A stretch of 64,000 nucleotides of DNA from Eriocheir sinensis (GCF_024679095.1 NW_026112161.1:1-64000); one strand, 5' to 3'; counted from the stretch's first letter, positions 48,927 through 60,259 are shown. The notes: generated from the sequence alone by a model not told the origin. Numbers and translations: made by a program.

Positions 48927-50845
48927 CTCAAAAAAATTCTTCACATACATCAGATCGAAAAAAAAAGTAGAATCCAATATTGGTCCCCTAACATATGAGA
49001 CTGGATCTGTAACTCAGGACAGTAAACAGATGGCCAGAATCCTTAACGGTAACTTTGCATCCGTATTCACAGTCGAGGACATCGGAGCCATTCCCGAGAG
49101 CTCTGACCCGCCGAGTGAGATCACGCCTCTGGAAATTGACACAATATGCGACCAAGAAGTTAAAAAGTATTTGGACAAACTCGACACGAACAAGTCAACG
49201 GGACCCGACGGTTTGTCACCACGGTTATCAAAAGAGCTTAAACAACAAATACTTCAGCCACTCACTAACATATTCAACCAGTCTGTTCAACTGGACAATG
49301 TCTCGGAAGACTGGAAGATGGCAAACGTAGGACCGATTTTCAAAAAAGGAGGCAAAAGCGTTGTATTAAACTACAGACCCATAAGTTTGACATCAGTGGC
49401 AGGAAAAATACTCGAAAATATTATTAGAAACAAACTTGTCAAGTTTTTAGAAGACAATAATGTAATCACCGACACCCAGCATGGCTTCAGAAACAAGCGC
49501 TCATGCCTAACGAATTTATTAGACCTCTTCCAAGGTATATATACGAACTGGGATGCCCACATCCCCAGTGATGTTATATACCTGGACTTTCAGAAAGCCT
49601 TCGACAAGGTACCGCAAGAGCGACTCCTTAAGAAACTGCACTCGGCGGGCATTGGAGCCAATCTGATCGCGTGGATAAGAGATTGACAACGACAGAAAAC
49701 AACGAGTACTACTAAACGGACAGCCTTCCGACTGGCTTCCAGTCACTAGTGGAGTGCCTCAAGGGTCAGTGCTGGGACTAGAGTGGACTAGAGTGCTCTT
49801 CATCATATATATCAACGACCTCGAATCAGGATTGAAATCAACAATATCGAAATTTGCTGATGACACCAAGGTGGGTGGAAAGGCCCTCGTAAAGACCAAC
49901 TGCAAAATCATTCAGTAAGAACTCAATCACATTGTCGAATGGTCAGAAAAATGGCAAATGTCCTTTAATGTTGACAAATGCAAAGTCATGCACATTGGGT
50001 CCAGAAATAGTAACCACACATACATCATGAATGGGAGACCTCTGCAGGCGATGCAGAAGGAAAAGGATCTTGGAGTCACTATCAGCATTGACCTGAAACA
50101 CGAGAATCACTGTAAAAAAAAACTACAACAAAGCCAACACTATGCTCGGGTTCATAGCGAGGAACTTCGAGTGTAAACCGCCAGACGTGATGATAGCCTT
50201 GTATAATTCCAAGGTAACACCGCACCTCGAGTATGCAGTACAGTTCTGGTCTCCTAATTACAGAAAGGACATTGATTTATTGGAAAGGATTCAACGACGC
50301 GCCACAAAGATGATTCCAACCTTAAGGGCTCAACCGTACGAGGAACGACTCAAGCGACTCAATCTCTTTACAATGGAGAAAAGACGCTTACGAGGGGATA
50401 TGATTCAAGTCTTCAAGTATCTAAAAAACTTCAATAACGTCGATTACTCCAAATTCTTTGAACTGCAAACCAACCTAAGAACTAGAAATAACGGCTTACC
50501 CATTCAGTCGAGTCGATGTAACACAGACATCGGAAGGAGTTTCTTTTCAAGCCGAGTCATTCGTCACTGGAACAATCTTCCTTCAGAAGTAGTAAATGCG
50601 AATACCATCAACTCCTTCACATATAGAATCGACCGCCACTTCGCTGCGTCAGTAGTGATCCTAATATCGAGGTGCTTTCATCTGCTCCTCAATATCGAAT
50701 TGCTTTTCATCTGCTCCTCAATGTCGAGGTGCTTTCATCTGCTCCCCAGGCCCCAAGTGGCTGTCGAGCTGATTAAATCACCAAAGCGGGCAACCTCGTA
50801 ATGAGCCAACAGGCTTTCTGTTGCCTGCATTTTCATGTTTCCATG
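48927..50845 (+). mobile_element. CR1-E, 5'-truncated CR1-like LINE inserted into polypyrimidine DNA
   Basis: The ORF starts KKFFTYIRSKKK and continues [43 protein letters not shown] and [13 protein letters not shown]. It breaks near 49680 and resumes as [12 protein letters not shown], with an inserted short duplication (CTAGAGTGGA) at 49779-49800, then FADDTK (about 49858). Frameshifts near 49915 and 50125 precede an open C-terminus (50142-50801). The end is AGCCAACAGGCTTTCTGTTG plus CATGTTTCCATGTTTC. Polypyrimidine repeats continue on both sides. Confidence 0.85.
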
Positions 50846-51480
50846 TTTCTTTTCTCTCCATCCCTACATGTCTCTTCCCCTTCCTTTCCCCGTTTCTTCG
50901 TTTTTCTCTCCTTCTCCTCCTCCTTCCTCTGTCTCTTCCCCTTCTTACTACTCTCCTTTCCTCTTCCTTGACGTGCCTCTCCTCCCTTTCCCTCCTTTCT
51001 CTCTCCTCCTCCCTTTCTCCCCGTTCATTCCTCTTTCTCCTTTTCCTCCTTACTTACCGCTCCTTCCCCGTCCCGTCCTTTCCTCTCCCTCCTTCCTTCC
51101 CCTTCCTTTCCCCTCTAATCTTCCTTCCCCGTCCCTTGCTCTTTCTCCTTCTTTCCCCTTCCCTTCCCCTCTAATCTTCCTTCCCCGTCCCTTCCTCTTT
51201 CTCCTTCTTTCCCCTTCCCTTCCCCTCTAATCTTCCTTTCAAGTCCATTTCTCTCCCTCCTTCCTTTCTTTTACCATCCCTCCTCCCCCCCTGCCTTCCC
51301 TTCCCCTCAAACCTTCCTTTCCTAACCCTTCATTTGCCTATTAGCTTGTCCTCCGTTGCGTTTTCCTTCCTAGTGCAAGAGTGTTCCTTTCCCCTCTCTC
51401 CTTCCTTCCTCCCTCCCTTCTTAATTTCCCTTCCCCTTCTCCCTCCTTCCTTCCCTTCATGTCTCTCTTAGCTTGCCCTC
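50846..51480. repeat. Polypyrimidine tract with 56-bp repeats
   Basis: This C/T-rich DNA continues the domain interrupted by CR1-E (CTACATGTCTCTTCCCCTTCC resembles the 67-bp unit). A 56-bp unit (CCCCTCTAATCTTCCTTCCC) repeats at about 51110, 51166 and 51222. Confidence 0.8.
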
Positions 51481-51734
51481 CGCCCCGTTTCCCTCCTCGT
51501 TGCAAGTGTTCGTGCGTGTGCCGCCGATCAACAGCTTCAGCGTGTTAGCATTGTGGTGAGGCAGGCCGGGAAGGTTCACTGCTCGGCACGAACTAGTATT
51601 TGTATACACTTGATCCGTCGTGGGTGTCTGATCAGCCTGGCGACGGTTGCACTGGATTCTTTTACTGACGCATTCACTCCCCTCTGGCTGCCGTGGGTTG
51701 CTGGGTCACGTGGTTATTGATGTTTGAGGCGTGT
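51481..51734. other. Unassigned unique-looking sequence
   Basis: Mixed composition after the pyrimidine tract, with no ORF or repeat recognised. Confidence 0.4.
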
Positions 51735-52210
51735 ATTCTCAGCTGCAACAAACTTCCCGAAGCCAGAAAGTAGATTAGTCGGGTTTTCATGAGTGTTTTT
51801 CACGTTCATGGTGCGGAAGCCTTGTCATACTATCACTAAGCCCATAAAACTACCCATGGAAATGCCTACAACCTTTACCAAACGCTTTCGCCTCTCACAA
51901 TCAATATTTCCCAAGGCCACAAAAGAGGTTAGTCGGGTTCTGATGAGTGTTTTTTCACGTTCATGGTGCAGAGGGCCTATCAAATTATAAGTAGGCTCTT
52001 TACTCGTGGAAATACTAACTCAACAACCTCTACGAAAGCCTCACAAAATGTGGGTGTGTGAGCGCCTAAATGTTTGATAATATGGTAGCCTTTTCATGCT
52101 ATCACTAGGCTCATAAATCTACCCATAGAAATACTACTAACACCACAACCTCTTCGAAAGTCTTATCAAATGTGGGTGTGTGAGCGACGAAATGTGTGAG
52201 TATATAAGTG
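51735..52210 (+). repeat. R1 repeat, three partial copies
   Basis: Repeated landmarks are TTAGTCGGGTT, TGAGTGTTTTTCACGTTCATGG, CTATCACTAAGCC/CATAAA, ACCCATGGAAATGC and ACAACCTCTTCGAAAGTC. They match the inverse complement of 18869-19680. Confidence 0.7.
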
Positions 52211-52315
52211 TTAAAAAAGAAGAGAAATATGGTGGATGGAGGTGTTAGATATAATATTATTAGGAGTATGACGCGTGAAGGTGAGGATAAAGAGGAATAT
52301 GAGGTTTGAAGGCGT

Positions 52316-52380
52316 AAAGGTTAGGTTAGGTCAGGTTAGGTTATGTTAGGTTAGGCTAGGTTAGGTCAGGTTAGTTAGTT
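52316..52380 (+). repeat. Interstitial TTAGG-like repeat
   Basis: Eleven or so imperfect GGTTA/TTAGG pentamers (GGTTAGGTTAGG, with TCAGG, TTATG and CTAGG variants) lie in a row. TTAGG is the arthropod telomere unit. Related motifs recur in the 53.7-54.2 kb array and, as CCTAA, at 60.47-60.80 kb. Confidence 0.7.
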
Positions 52381-52645
52381 AGCCAGTAGCACATTTTGGC
52401 GAACTTTTATATCAACCTCTCACCAAAGAAATTAAACGTCCCACACACCCACACACATATCGACGGGTGAAAGTGAAAACAAAGAGGAATATGAGGTTGA
52501 AAGGTGTGAGTTGTTAGTTTGTCGGTGGCACATTCTGACTAACCTTTTGCTAACCCGCCCGGAAATAGCCTAAATGCCCCCCACGCCTACACACATCGGT
52601 GGTCACCCTACGCTATTATATGCGTCGGTAAACAGTGACAGACCC

Positions 52646-52646
<1 letters not shown>
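52381..52646. other. Unassigned sequence
   Basis: A weak duplication (AAAGAGGAATATGAGGTT at 52289 and 52479) suggests an old tandem repeat of about 190 bp. No genes. Confidence 0.4.
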
Positions 52647-52676
<30 letters not shown>

Positions 52677-52876
52677 AGGCAAGAGCTCGAGGCCGTTCAC
52701 CTTACTGAGAGAGTAGATTAGGCGCTTCCTTGTTGTCCTCGTGGCGACTGAATTCCTAATGGGCATGTCTGCGAGGAACTACTGGGAGAATATGTTTGTT
52801 TGTGTGTGAGTGAATGTATGTATGTGTGTGTATGTATGTATGTATGTATGTATGGGCAGGAGGAGGATGGGGAGGA

Positions 52877-52942
<66 letters not shown>
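52647..52942. repeat. (CA)n, (TATG)n and (GA)n microsatellites
   Basis: (CA)n lies at 52649-52675, an imperfect (GTAT)n at 52813-52853 and (GA)n at 52879-52941. The DNA between them is unremarkable. Confidence 0.95.
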
Positions 52943-53149
52943 GTACAGACAGACAGACAAAGAGAGCATCATGGATTAGGTAACAAACAAAAAATAAAGA
53001 TAATCTAACAACAAACAAGAACGAGAAATGGACTCGGCGGGACACAGCACGCGGAGAACTGACATCAGGAGGACAGCCAACGCAACAGTGACGACCCAGA
53101 ACATGTACACGTCAGGGCGGGCAGAGGGCGAGCAGGTGGAGAGATTACA

Positions 53150-54215
53150 TTAGATCATTGGCCGGAGCAGGATGGAGTACACTAACATCGAACAGAGAAA
53201 GGTAGAGGAACAGACAACTGGGAAAGGCCTTTGTAATAGACTAGTAATAACTTACGATGGTGAATATTAGAGTATTGCAGTCACTTAAGTTAGAGCATTT
53301 GCCGGAGCAGGATGGCGTAATCTAACATCAATCAGAGAAAGGTGAAGGAATAGAGATGGACCATTGAGAAAGACCTCTGCCATAGGCTGACGATATGAAG
53401 TTTACAGTGTCAATCCCTAAAGTTAGAGCATTTGCCAGAGCAGGATGAAGAGGTCTAACACCTAACATAGAAAGGTGGAGGACGCTGGGAAAGGCCTTTG
53501 TTTTGTATTGGACTAACAAGGCCTTAAGATGAAGATTAGATGAAGTTTGAGTATTTGCCAAACCACGATGGAGTATAATAACAGGGAAGGGTGGAGGACG
53601 TTGGGAAAGGCCTTTGTTCTGCAGTAGACTAGCAATGCCTGAAGATGAAGATTATATTAGTTAAGAGTATTTGCCAAAGCACGATGGAGTAATATATCAA
53701 ACAGAGAGGGGTGGAGGACGTTGGGAAAGGGCTCTATGCTGCAGTGGACTAGTCATGACTGAGGATTATGAAGGTCAGAGTGGGGTTAGGTTAAGTTAGG
53801 TGGGGTTAGGATAGGTGGAGGACGTTGGGAAAGGCCTCTATGCTGCAGTGGACTAGTCATGACTGAGGATTATGAAGGCCAGAGTGGGGCTAGGTTAGGT
53901 TAGGTGGGGTTAGGATAGGTGGAGGACGTTGGGAAAGGGCTCTATGCTGCAGTGGACTAGTCATGACTGAAGATTATGAAGGTCAGAGTGGGGTTAGGTT
54001 AGGTTAGGTGGGGTTAGGATAGGTGGATGACGTTGGGAAAGGGCTCTATGCTGCAGTGGACTAGTCATGACTGAAGATTATGAAGGTCAGAGTGGGGTTA
54101 GGTTAGGTTAGGTGGGATTAGGATAGGTGGATGACGTTGGGAAAGGCCTCTATGCTGCAGTGGACTAGAAATGGGTGAAGATAATGAAGATCAGATTGAA
54201 TAGTGACGTTAGGTG
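53150..54215 (+). repeat. Tandem array, about 105-bp unit, older diverged units at the left
   Basis: GACGTTGGGAAAGG recurs at about 105-bp spacing (near 53715, 53821, 53926, 54030, 54133) together with TCTATGCTGCAGTGGACTAG and GGTTAGGTTAGGTGGGG. Left of 53700 the units are longer and less alike (TTAGAGCATTTGCCGGAGCAG at about 53291 and a variant at 53421), giving a gradient of divergence. Confidence 0.85.
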
Positions 54216-54227
54216 GGGTCAGGCTCA

Positions 54228-54275
54228 CGGGAGCTGCCTGGTATACGCCCACCGGCCTCTTGCAGACTCCTTGGT
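54228..54275 (+). mobile_element. CR1-like 3' tail fragment (family G), copy 2
   Basis: GGGAGCTGCCTGGTATACGC and CCGGCCTCTTGCAGACTCC match 25083-25150. The terminal TTCTTATG repeats are replaced by R1 sequence. Confidence 0.55.
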
Positions 54276-54336
54276 TAGTATTGGCAGACACTTCCGCCTC
54301 TCACACCAACTATTTCCAATGGCCAAAAAGGGGATC

Positions 54337-54720
54337 TTTTTTTTTTTTTTTTTTTTTTTTTTTACGTTGTTGCCTATTGCGCCGGTAGGCATTTTCCCGG
54401 TAGGGCCTGGTGGTCGGCCCAAGGCTTCTTCCAGGTGGGGCCTGATGGTCGGCCCAGCCCGTTCTAGCGCAGGCGAGTGTTTATAGTGGCGCCATCTTGC
54501 ATTGGCTCATGCTGCCCCCCGGAACTCGTTCTTGATTCGCTTGGACGGCTTCCTCTAGAGTCCGGGTTGATGGGTGGTCTTCAGGACAGCATGTGGGTAG
54601 TTTTAAGCCACTCGGCGGTGACTGAAAAATCCGAGTGGTAGCGTGAGGATTCGAACCCGCGTCGTCCATCACGCGGCAAATGTGGGTCCAGTACGCTATC
54701 ACTTCGGCCACCGCCTACCC
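54337..54720 (-). mobile_element. SINE-1 copy d, full length
   Basis: Poly-T (54337-54363) is followed by the complete SINE-1 body and the tRNA head in reverse: B box complement GGATTCGAACCC at about 54648, A box complement near 54700. It inserted in an R1 copy: R1 reads GGCCAAAAAGGGG on the left and TTGGGTTCTCAT on the right. Confidence 0.9.
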
Positions 54721-54870
54721 AATTGGGTTCTCATTAGAGTGTTTTCAGGTTCATGGTACAGAAGAAGAATCAAACTACTACTAGGACCATTAAAATACTC
54801 CTGGAAATACCGAAAACTCATACGAAAACCGTGTCAAATATGTGAGCTCGGGCGCCGAAATGGGTTAAGA
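54721..54870 (+). repeat. R1 repeat fragment
   Basis: TTGGGTTCTCATTAGAGTG, TTCATGGTACAGAAG, CTACTACTAGGACC and TACGAAAACCGTGTCAAAT match the R1 consensus. It runs directly into the next dispersed repeat. Confidence 0.65.
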
Positions 54871-55035
54871 TTCGTTTTAGGTCCGTGCCAGTATCTCATT
54901 ACCTACTTTATGAAACATCAGTATCTCTTCATATATCTTTTCTACAAACCTTCAACAGTCACGGAAACGCTTTGAAAATCCAATTCAAGGACTCTTTTTT
55001 TTTTACTCCTGAAAATAGGGGATAATGTTTACGAA
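54868..55035 (+). repeat. Dispersed repeat R3, plus copy
   Basis: About 165 bp are the inverted complement of 61345-61520 (TTCGTTTTAGGTCCGTGCCA, ATATATCTTTTCTACAAACC, TGAAAATAGGGGATAATG). The two copies lie 6.3 kb apart in opposite orientation. Confidence 0.8.
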
Positions 55036-55326
55036 AGCGCGTCGCCTCCTCTGGCGGCGGCCGCGGCGACGCTGCAGCCGGTGTTGCGAGAAATACCTCC
55101 TCGCTGAAATAAGTCACATATACATGTGGGGGAGTCAAGGGGGGGGGGCTGGTTAGAAGGGGCGGTCGAGGGGGGCGCAGACCCCACGTTAGTAGGTCGT
55201 AAAGTTCGGTTGGAGTAGTTTAACTATGCTCCCCGACCCTAAACCCTCTGCGAGCTATTTCACGGCTGCGGCGACTGCAGCGTCGCCGCGGCCGTCGCCA
55301 GAGGAGGCGACGCACTTTCGTAAACA
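55027..55326. repeat. GC-rich inverted repeat A
   Basis: GTTTACGAAAGCGCGTCGCC...GCGGCGACGCTGCAG (55027-55080) pairs with its inverted complement at 55263-55326 (about 90 percent by eye). The loop is about 180 bp and includes a poly-G tract. The arms are strikingly GC-rich compared with the flanks. Confidence 0.8.
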
Positions 55327-55328
55327 TT

Positions 55329-55514
55329 CAGCACGTTTGTAAGCTCCCCAACCAAACACGAAACACGACGAAAATTCCTTGTATAGTGTTTTTTCACATT
55401 TGTTACCTTCTTTATGCCCTTGAACTGACTCCTCTGCTGTAAGAAGAAAAAAAAAACTATACGAGGAATTTTCGTCGTGTTTTGTGTTTGGTTGGGGAGC
55501 TTACAAACGTGCTG
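55329..55514. repeat. Inverted repeat B with LINE-like 3' motif in the loop
   Basis: The left arm (55329-55387) and right arm (55457-55514) are nearly perfect inverted complements of about 58 bp. The 69-bp loop reads GCCCTTGAACTGACTCCTC, then GCTGTAAGAAGAAAAA, which resembles the LINE-A 3' end (GCCCTTGAGCTGCCTCC plus poly-A). Confidence 0.85.
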
Positions 55515-56039
55515 TACTGGACTGTAAGACTGGCCTTTAACATCAGGTTCTTTTTTTTCGCTATCTTTTATTTGCATTATATTTCTCACACATGAGTTAT
55601 CCCTTTACTTCTTTTAGTTGTTGTTGTTTTCATGAGAACCCTGGAGCCTAGATTTAGGTCAGATGAGAGTGTGACGTCATCATGCTGTGCATGGAACGAC
55701 TGTGTATTCTTGTAGTATTTCCGCGAGAAACTATATAGAGGTGTACAGATAGAACCTAGAAGAGGGTAAGTGGAGGAAGAAAAGGAGGAAGAGGAGGAAG
55801 CAGCGGAAGAGGTGGAGGAAGACTTTAATCCAGACCCAATAATTCGTAGATAAAACTTTCTTCTCATAAGGACTGAACCCCATTTTGCTTCCCCATCTCT
55901 TTCATAGCATTTACCCGTTCAGTCATTTTTCCGACACACTCATAGAAAAAGTTCCGCACAATGGCAATATAAATAAAAAAAAAGCTGCATGTCGAACTTT
56001 CATCATCAAATGAAACTCCTATGATGTGAAAAATCAACG
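55515..56039. other. Unassigned sequence
   Basis: Only a low-complexity Ser-rich reading frame (minus, 55586-55867) occurs over a GGA-rich tract. No gene is supported. Confidence 0.4.
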
Positions 56040-56590
56040 AAAGAAAAGAAAAAAGAGAAAACGCATTTGATGGAAGCTATTTTTTTCGTTTGTTTGTGTT
56101 AGGAGAAGTGGTGTACAGACTTTTTTTTGTGTTATTGTTTTACCTTTGAGCTGCTTCCTATGATGCGAAAATAAACAGATAAATGGGAGAAAAAAAAAAA
56201 AGAGAAAAGTACATGATGGTGACTGCTTTCTGATTGTGGGAGAAGTGGTTTAGTTTTTTGGGGGTGTTATTGTGTTACCCTTGAGCTGCCTCCTGTGATG
56301 CGAAAATAATTAAATAAATGGGAGAGAAAAAAATAGAAAAGCATATTATGGTGACTGTTTTCTGAGAGTGGGAGAAGTGGTTATGTTTTTGTGTGTGTGT
56401 GCTGTGTGTTAATGTTTGCCTGCTATGATGCGAAAATAAATATATAAATGAGAGAGAAAAAAAAAAAACACATGATGGTGAGTGTTTTCTGATTGTGGGA
56501 GAAGTGGTTGGTGTTTTTTTAGTGAGTGAGTTTTGTTTTGTCTTTGAGCCGCCTCCTGTGATGCCAATAAATGAACAAATAATTAACAGT
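56040..56590 (+). repeat. Tandem array, about 110-130 bp units, carrying a LINE-A-like 3' motif
   Basis: Four units share TGATGGTGACTGCTTTCTGA, GTGGGAGAAGTGGTT, CCTTTGAGCTGCCTCCTGTG and ATGCGAAAATAAATAAATGG plus an A-rich run. The CCTTGAGCTGCCTCC segment is the LINE-A 3'-UTR terminal motif. Confidence 0.75.
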
Positions 56591-56654
56591 GCATATCCTT
56601 AACCCAACAAGAGGACACTCGACTTATACATGACAACTCCTAGGCCGGTATTCT

Positions 56655-57456
<802 letters not shown>

Positions 57457-57591
57457 GGGTGTGGAGCGCCAGCGAGCCCAAGGTCTCCCTGGCGAGCATG
57501 GCAGGAATGGAGGGCTCCAGGCAGGGCTCCTCGGCGTCCCTCGGGGCCCCGACGGAGGTGCCGGAGATCTTCCGGCTACAAACCCGGGCAG
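57457..57591 (+). CDS. Candidate host exon (weak)
   Basis: The block is GC-rich between an acceptor-like CGGCAG and a donor-like CAG|GTGGAG. One frame reads VWSASEPKVSLASMAG and ends EVPEIFRLQTRAG, which looks protein-like. All three plus frames are open, so coding is not proven. The donor end is at the same time the first unit of the 65/68-bp minisatellite. I do not recognise the protein. Confidence 0.25.
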
Positions 57592-59060
57592 GTGGAGCTC
57601 GTTAGCCGTGGTAGGCAATCTGCCTAGGAGAGCAAACTCTAATCAAACCCGGGCAGGTGAGGCTCGTTAGCCGTGGAAGGCAATTCACCTAGGAGAGCAA
57701 ACTCTATACAAACCCGGGCAGGTGAGGCTCGTAAGCCGTGGAAGGCAATTCACCTAGGAGAGCAAACTCTAAACAAACCCGGGCAGGTGAGGCTCGTTAG
57801 CCGTGGTAGGCAATTCACCTAGGAGAGCAAACTCTATATAAACCCGGGCAGGTGGAGGTCGTTAGCCGTGGTAGGCAATTCACCTAGGAGAGCAAACTCT
57901 ATACAAACCCGGGCAGGTGGAGGTCGTTAGCCGTGGTAGGCAATTCACCTAGGAGAGCAAACTCCGAACAATAAACCCGGGCAGGTGGAGGTCGTTAGCC
58001 GTGGTAGGCAATTCACCTAGGAGAGCAAACTCCGAACAATAAACCCGGGCAGGTGAGGCTCGTCAGCCGTGGTAGGCAATTCACCTAGGAGAGCAAACTC
58101 TAAACAAACCCGGGCAGGTGGAGGTCGTTAGCCGTGGTAGGCAGTTCACCTAGGAGAGCAAACTCTAAACAAACCCGGGCAGGTGAGGCTCGTTAGCCGT
58201 GGGAGGCAGTTCACCTAGGAGAGCAAACTCCGAACAACAAACCCGGGCAGGTGGAGCTCGTTAGCCGTGGGAGGCAATTCACCTAGGAGAGCAAACTCTA
58301 AACAAACCCGGGCAGGTGGAGCTCGTTAGCCGTGGGAGGCAGTTCACCTAGGAGAGCAAACTCCGAACAACAAACCCGGGCAGGTGGAGCTCGTTAGCCG
58401 TGGGAGGCAATTCACCTAGGAGAGCAAACACCGAACAACAAACCCGGGCAGGTGGAGCTCGTTAGCCGTGGGAGGCAGTTCACCTAGGAGAGCAAACTCT
58501 AAACAAACCCGGGCAGGTGAGGCTCGTTAGCCGTGGGAGGCAATTCACCTAGGAGAGCAAACTCCGAACAACAAACCCGGGCAGGTGGAGCTCGTTAGCC
58601 GTGGGAGGCAATTCACCTAGGAGAGCAAACTCCGAACAACAAACCCGGGCAGGTTGGGTTCGTGAGCCGTCATAGGCAATACACCTAGGAGAGCAAACTC
58701 CGAACAACAAACCCGGCCAGGTGGAGGTCGTCAGCCGTGGTAGGCAATCTTCCTAGGAGAGCAAACTCCGAACAACAAACCCGGGCAGGTGGAGCTCGTC
58801 AGCCGTGGTAGGCAATCTTCCTAGGAGAGCAAACTCCGAACAACAAACCCGGGCAGGTGGAGCTCGTCAGCCGTGGTAGGCTATCTTCCTAGGAGAGCAA
58901 ACTCCGAACAACAAACCCGGGCAGGTGGAGGTCGTCAGCCGTGGTAGGCAATCTGCCTAGGAGAGCAAACTCCGAACAACAAACCCGGCCAGGTGGAGGT
59001 CGTCAGCCGTGGTAGGCAATCTGCCTAGGAGAGCAAACTCTAAATAAACCCGGGCTTGTG
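57580..59060 (+). repeat. 65/68-bp minisatellite, 23 units, each with a donor-like CAG|GT
   Basis: Units start with AAACCCGGGCAGGTG at 57580, 57646, 57710 and so on to 59046. There are two length classes, 64-66 bp (end CTCTAAAC) and 68-69 bp (end CTCCGAACAAC), which cluster along the array. The core is CGTTAGCCGTGGTAGGC, then AATTCACCTAGGAGAGC. Units near 58650-59040 have TCAGCCGT and CTTCCTAGG variants. There are no unique spacers, so it is not a CRISPR. Confidence 0.95.
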
Positions 59061-59079
59061 GTGCTCGTTATACTGTCGT

Positions 59080-59910
59080 AGACAATCCACGCGATGGGAA
59101 CACCAAAGAAAAGGAAAATAAATAAGAACACCAGAAAAATGGAAAATACAGAAACGAAACATCAAGAAAAGAAACAAAAAGATCATCCACCTTTAGGCCC
59201 TAACATCGCCAAAATTATGGATGGGTCTCTTCTGGGGAGAAAGCGGTTCATCCAGACCAAAGAACATCAACAAAAGGATGATATTAATAAATGAACATAA
59301 AAAAAACAAAGAAAACACATCAAGGAAAGAAAAATATAACAAACATCATCCACCATCCGGCCCTGACTAACATCACCAAAATTATGGGTGGGTCTCTTCT
59401 GGGGAGAAAGCGGCTCACCCAGACCAAAGAACATCAACAAGGGATGATATAGAAAAGAACACCAAAAAAATATGGAAAAAGAACAGAAAAAACATCGAAA
59501 AAGAAAAGCAACAGAAATAAATGAGCAACATCGAGAAAAGAGAAATACAAAGAAACATCATCCACCTTTCGGCCCCAAACAACATCACCAAAATTATGGA
59601 TGGGTCTCTTCTGGGAGGAAAGCGGCTCATCCAGACCATGGAACATCAACAAAAGGATGATGGGAAAAAAATAACAACAAAAAACATCAAAAAGAAGTAA
59701 AAAGAAAAAGAACAGAAAAACATCGAAAAAGAAAACAAAAGCAATAAAAAGAACGAAAAACACGACATCAAGAAAATAAAATAAAACAAACATCATCCAC
59801 CTTTCGGCCCGAACAACATCTCCAAAATTATGGGTGGGTCTCTTCTGGGAGGAAAGCGGCTCACCCAGACCAACGAACATCAACAAAAGGATGATAGGAA
59901 AAAAGAACAC
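59080..59910 (+). repeat. A-rich tandem array, four blocks of about 110 bp with variable spacers
   Basis: The conserved block (CATCATCCACC, TCGGCCC, ACATCACCAAAATTATGGG, TGGGTCTCTTCTGGG, AAAGCGGCTCA, CCAGACCAA, GAACATCAACAAAAGGATGA) occurs near 59181, 59342, 59546 and 59790. A/G-rich spacers of varying length separate the blocks. Confidence 0.85.
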
Positions 59911-60095
59911 CAAAAAAGAACATGAAAAAAGAAAACCAACAGCAAGAAAACACAAAGGAAAAAAGAAAGAAAAAGAAAAGAAAAAGAAAACAAATAGAAA
60001 AAAAGAAAAGAAAGGAAAAAGAAAAAAAAAATAACAATAAATAAATAAATAAATAAACAAAATAATATAAATAAATAAATAAATAAATACAGAAT
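59911..60095. repeat. A-rich tract ending in (AAAT)n
   Basis: A-rich simple sequence passes into AATA tetranucleotide repeats (about 60037-60088). Confidence 0.9.
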
Positions 60096-60259
60096 ATAGT
60101 AAAATTTACTAACTGACTCTAACTGCTTAACTAACTATCAAACTATCTATTTAACTAACCTACCTAACTAACGGTAATACAGCTGTTTGACTACCCATTA
60201 ACAAACAAACTAACAAACCACTTAACGATCTAACATGGATAGTGAGGTAAGGTGGGATT

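Noticed and set aside
45986..48998. Several 130-290 codon ORFs rich in Phe, Ser, Pro and Leu (also 50821-51230)
   Set aside because: Polypyrimidine DNA lacks stop codons on one strand. All three frames stay open and the residue content is low complexity.
55586..55867. 93-codon Ser-rich minus ORF
   Set aside because: It is produced by a GGA/GAA-rich tract, with no domain or start context.
57580..59060. CRISPR-like array
   Set aside because: Repeats are directly adjacent without unique spacers, no cas genes exist, and the genome is eukaryotic.
59434..60060. 208-codon minus ORF with repeated PLSSQKRPTHNFGDV
   Set aside because: It follows the A-rich tandem array, is dominated by Phe from poly-T, and shifts frame between repeat blocks.
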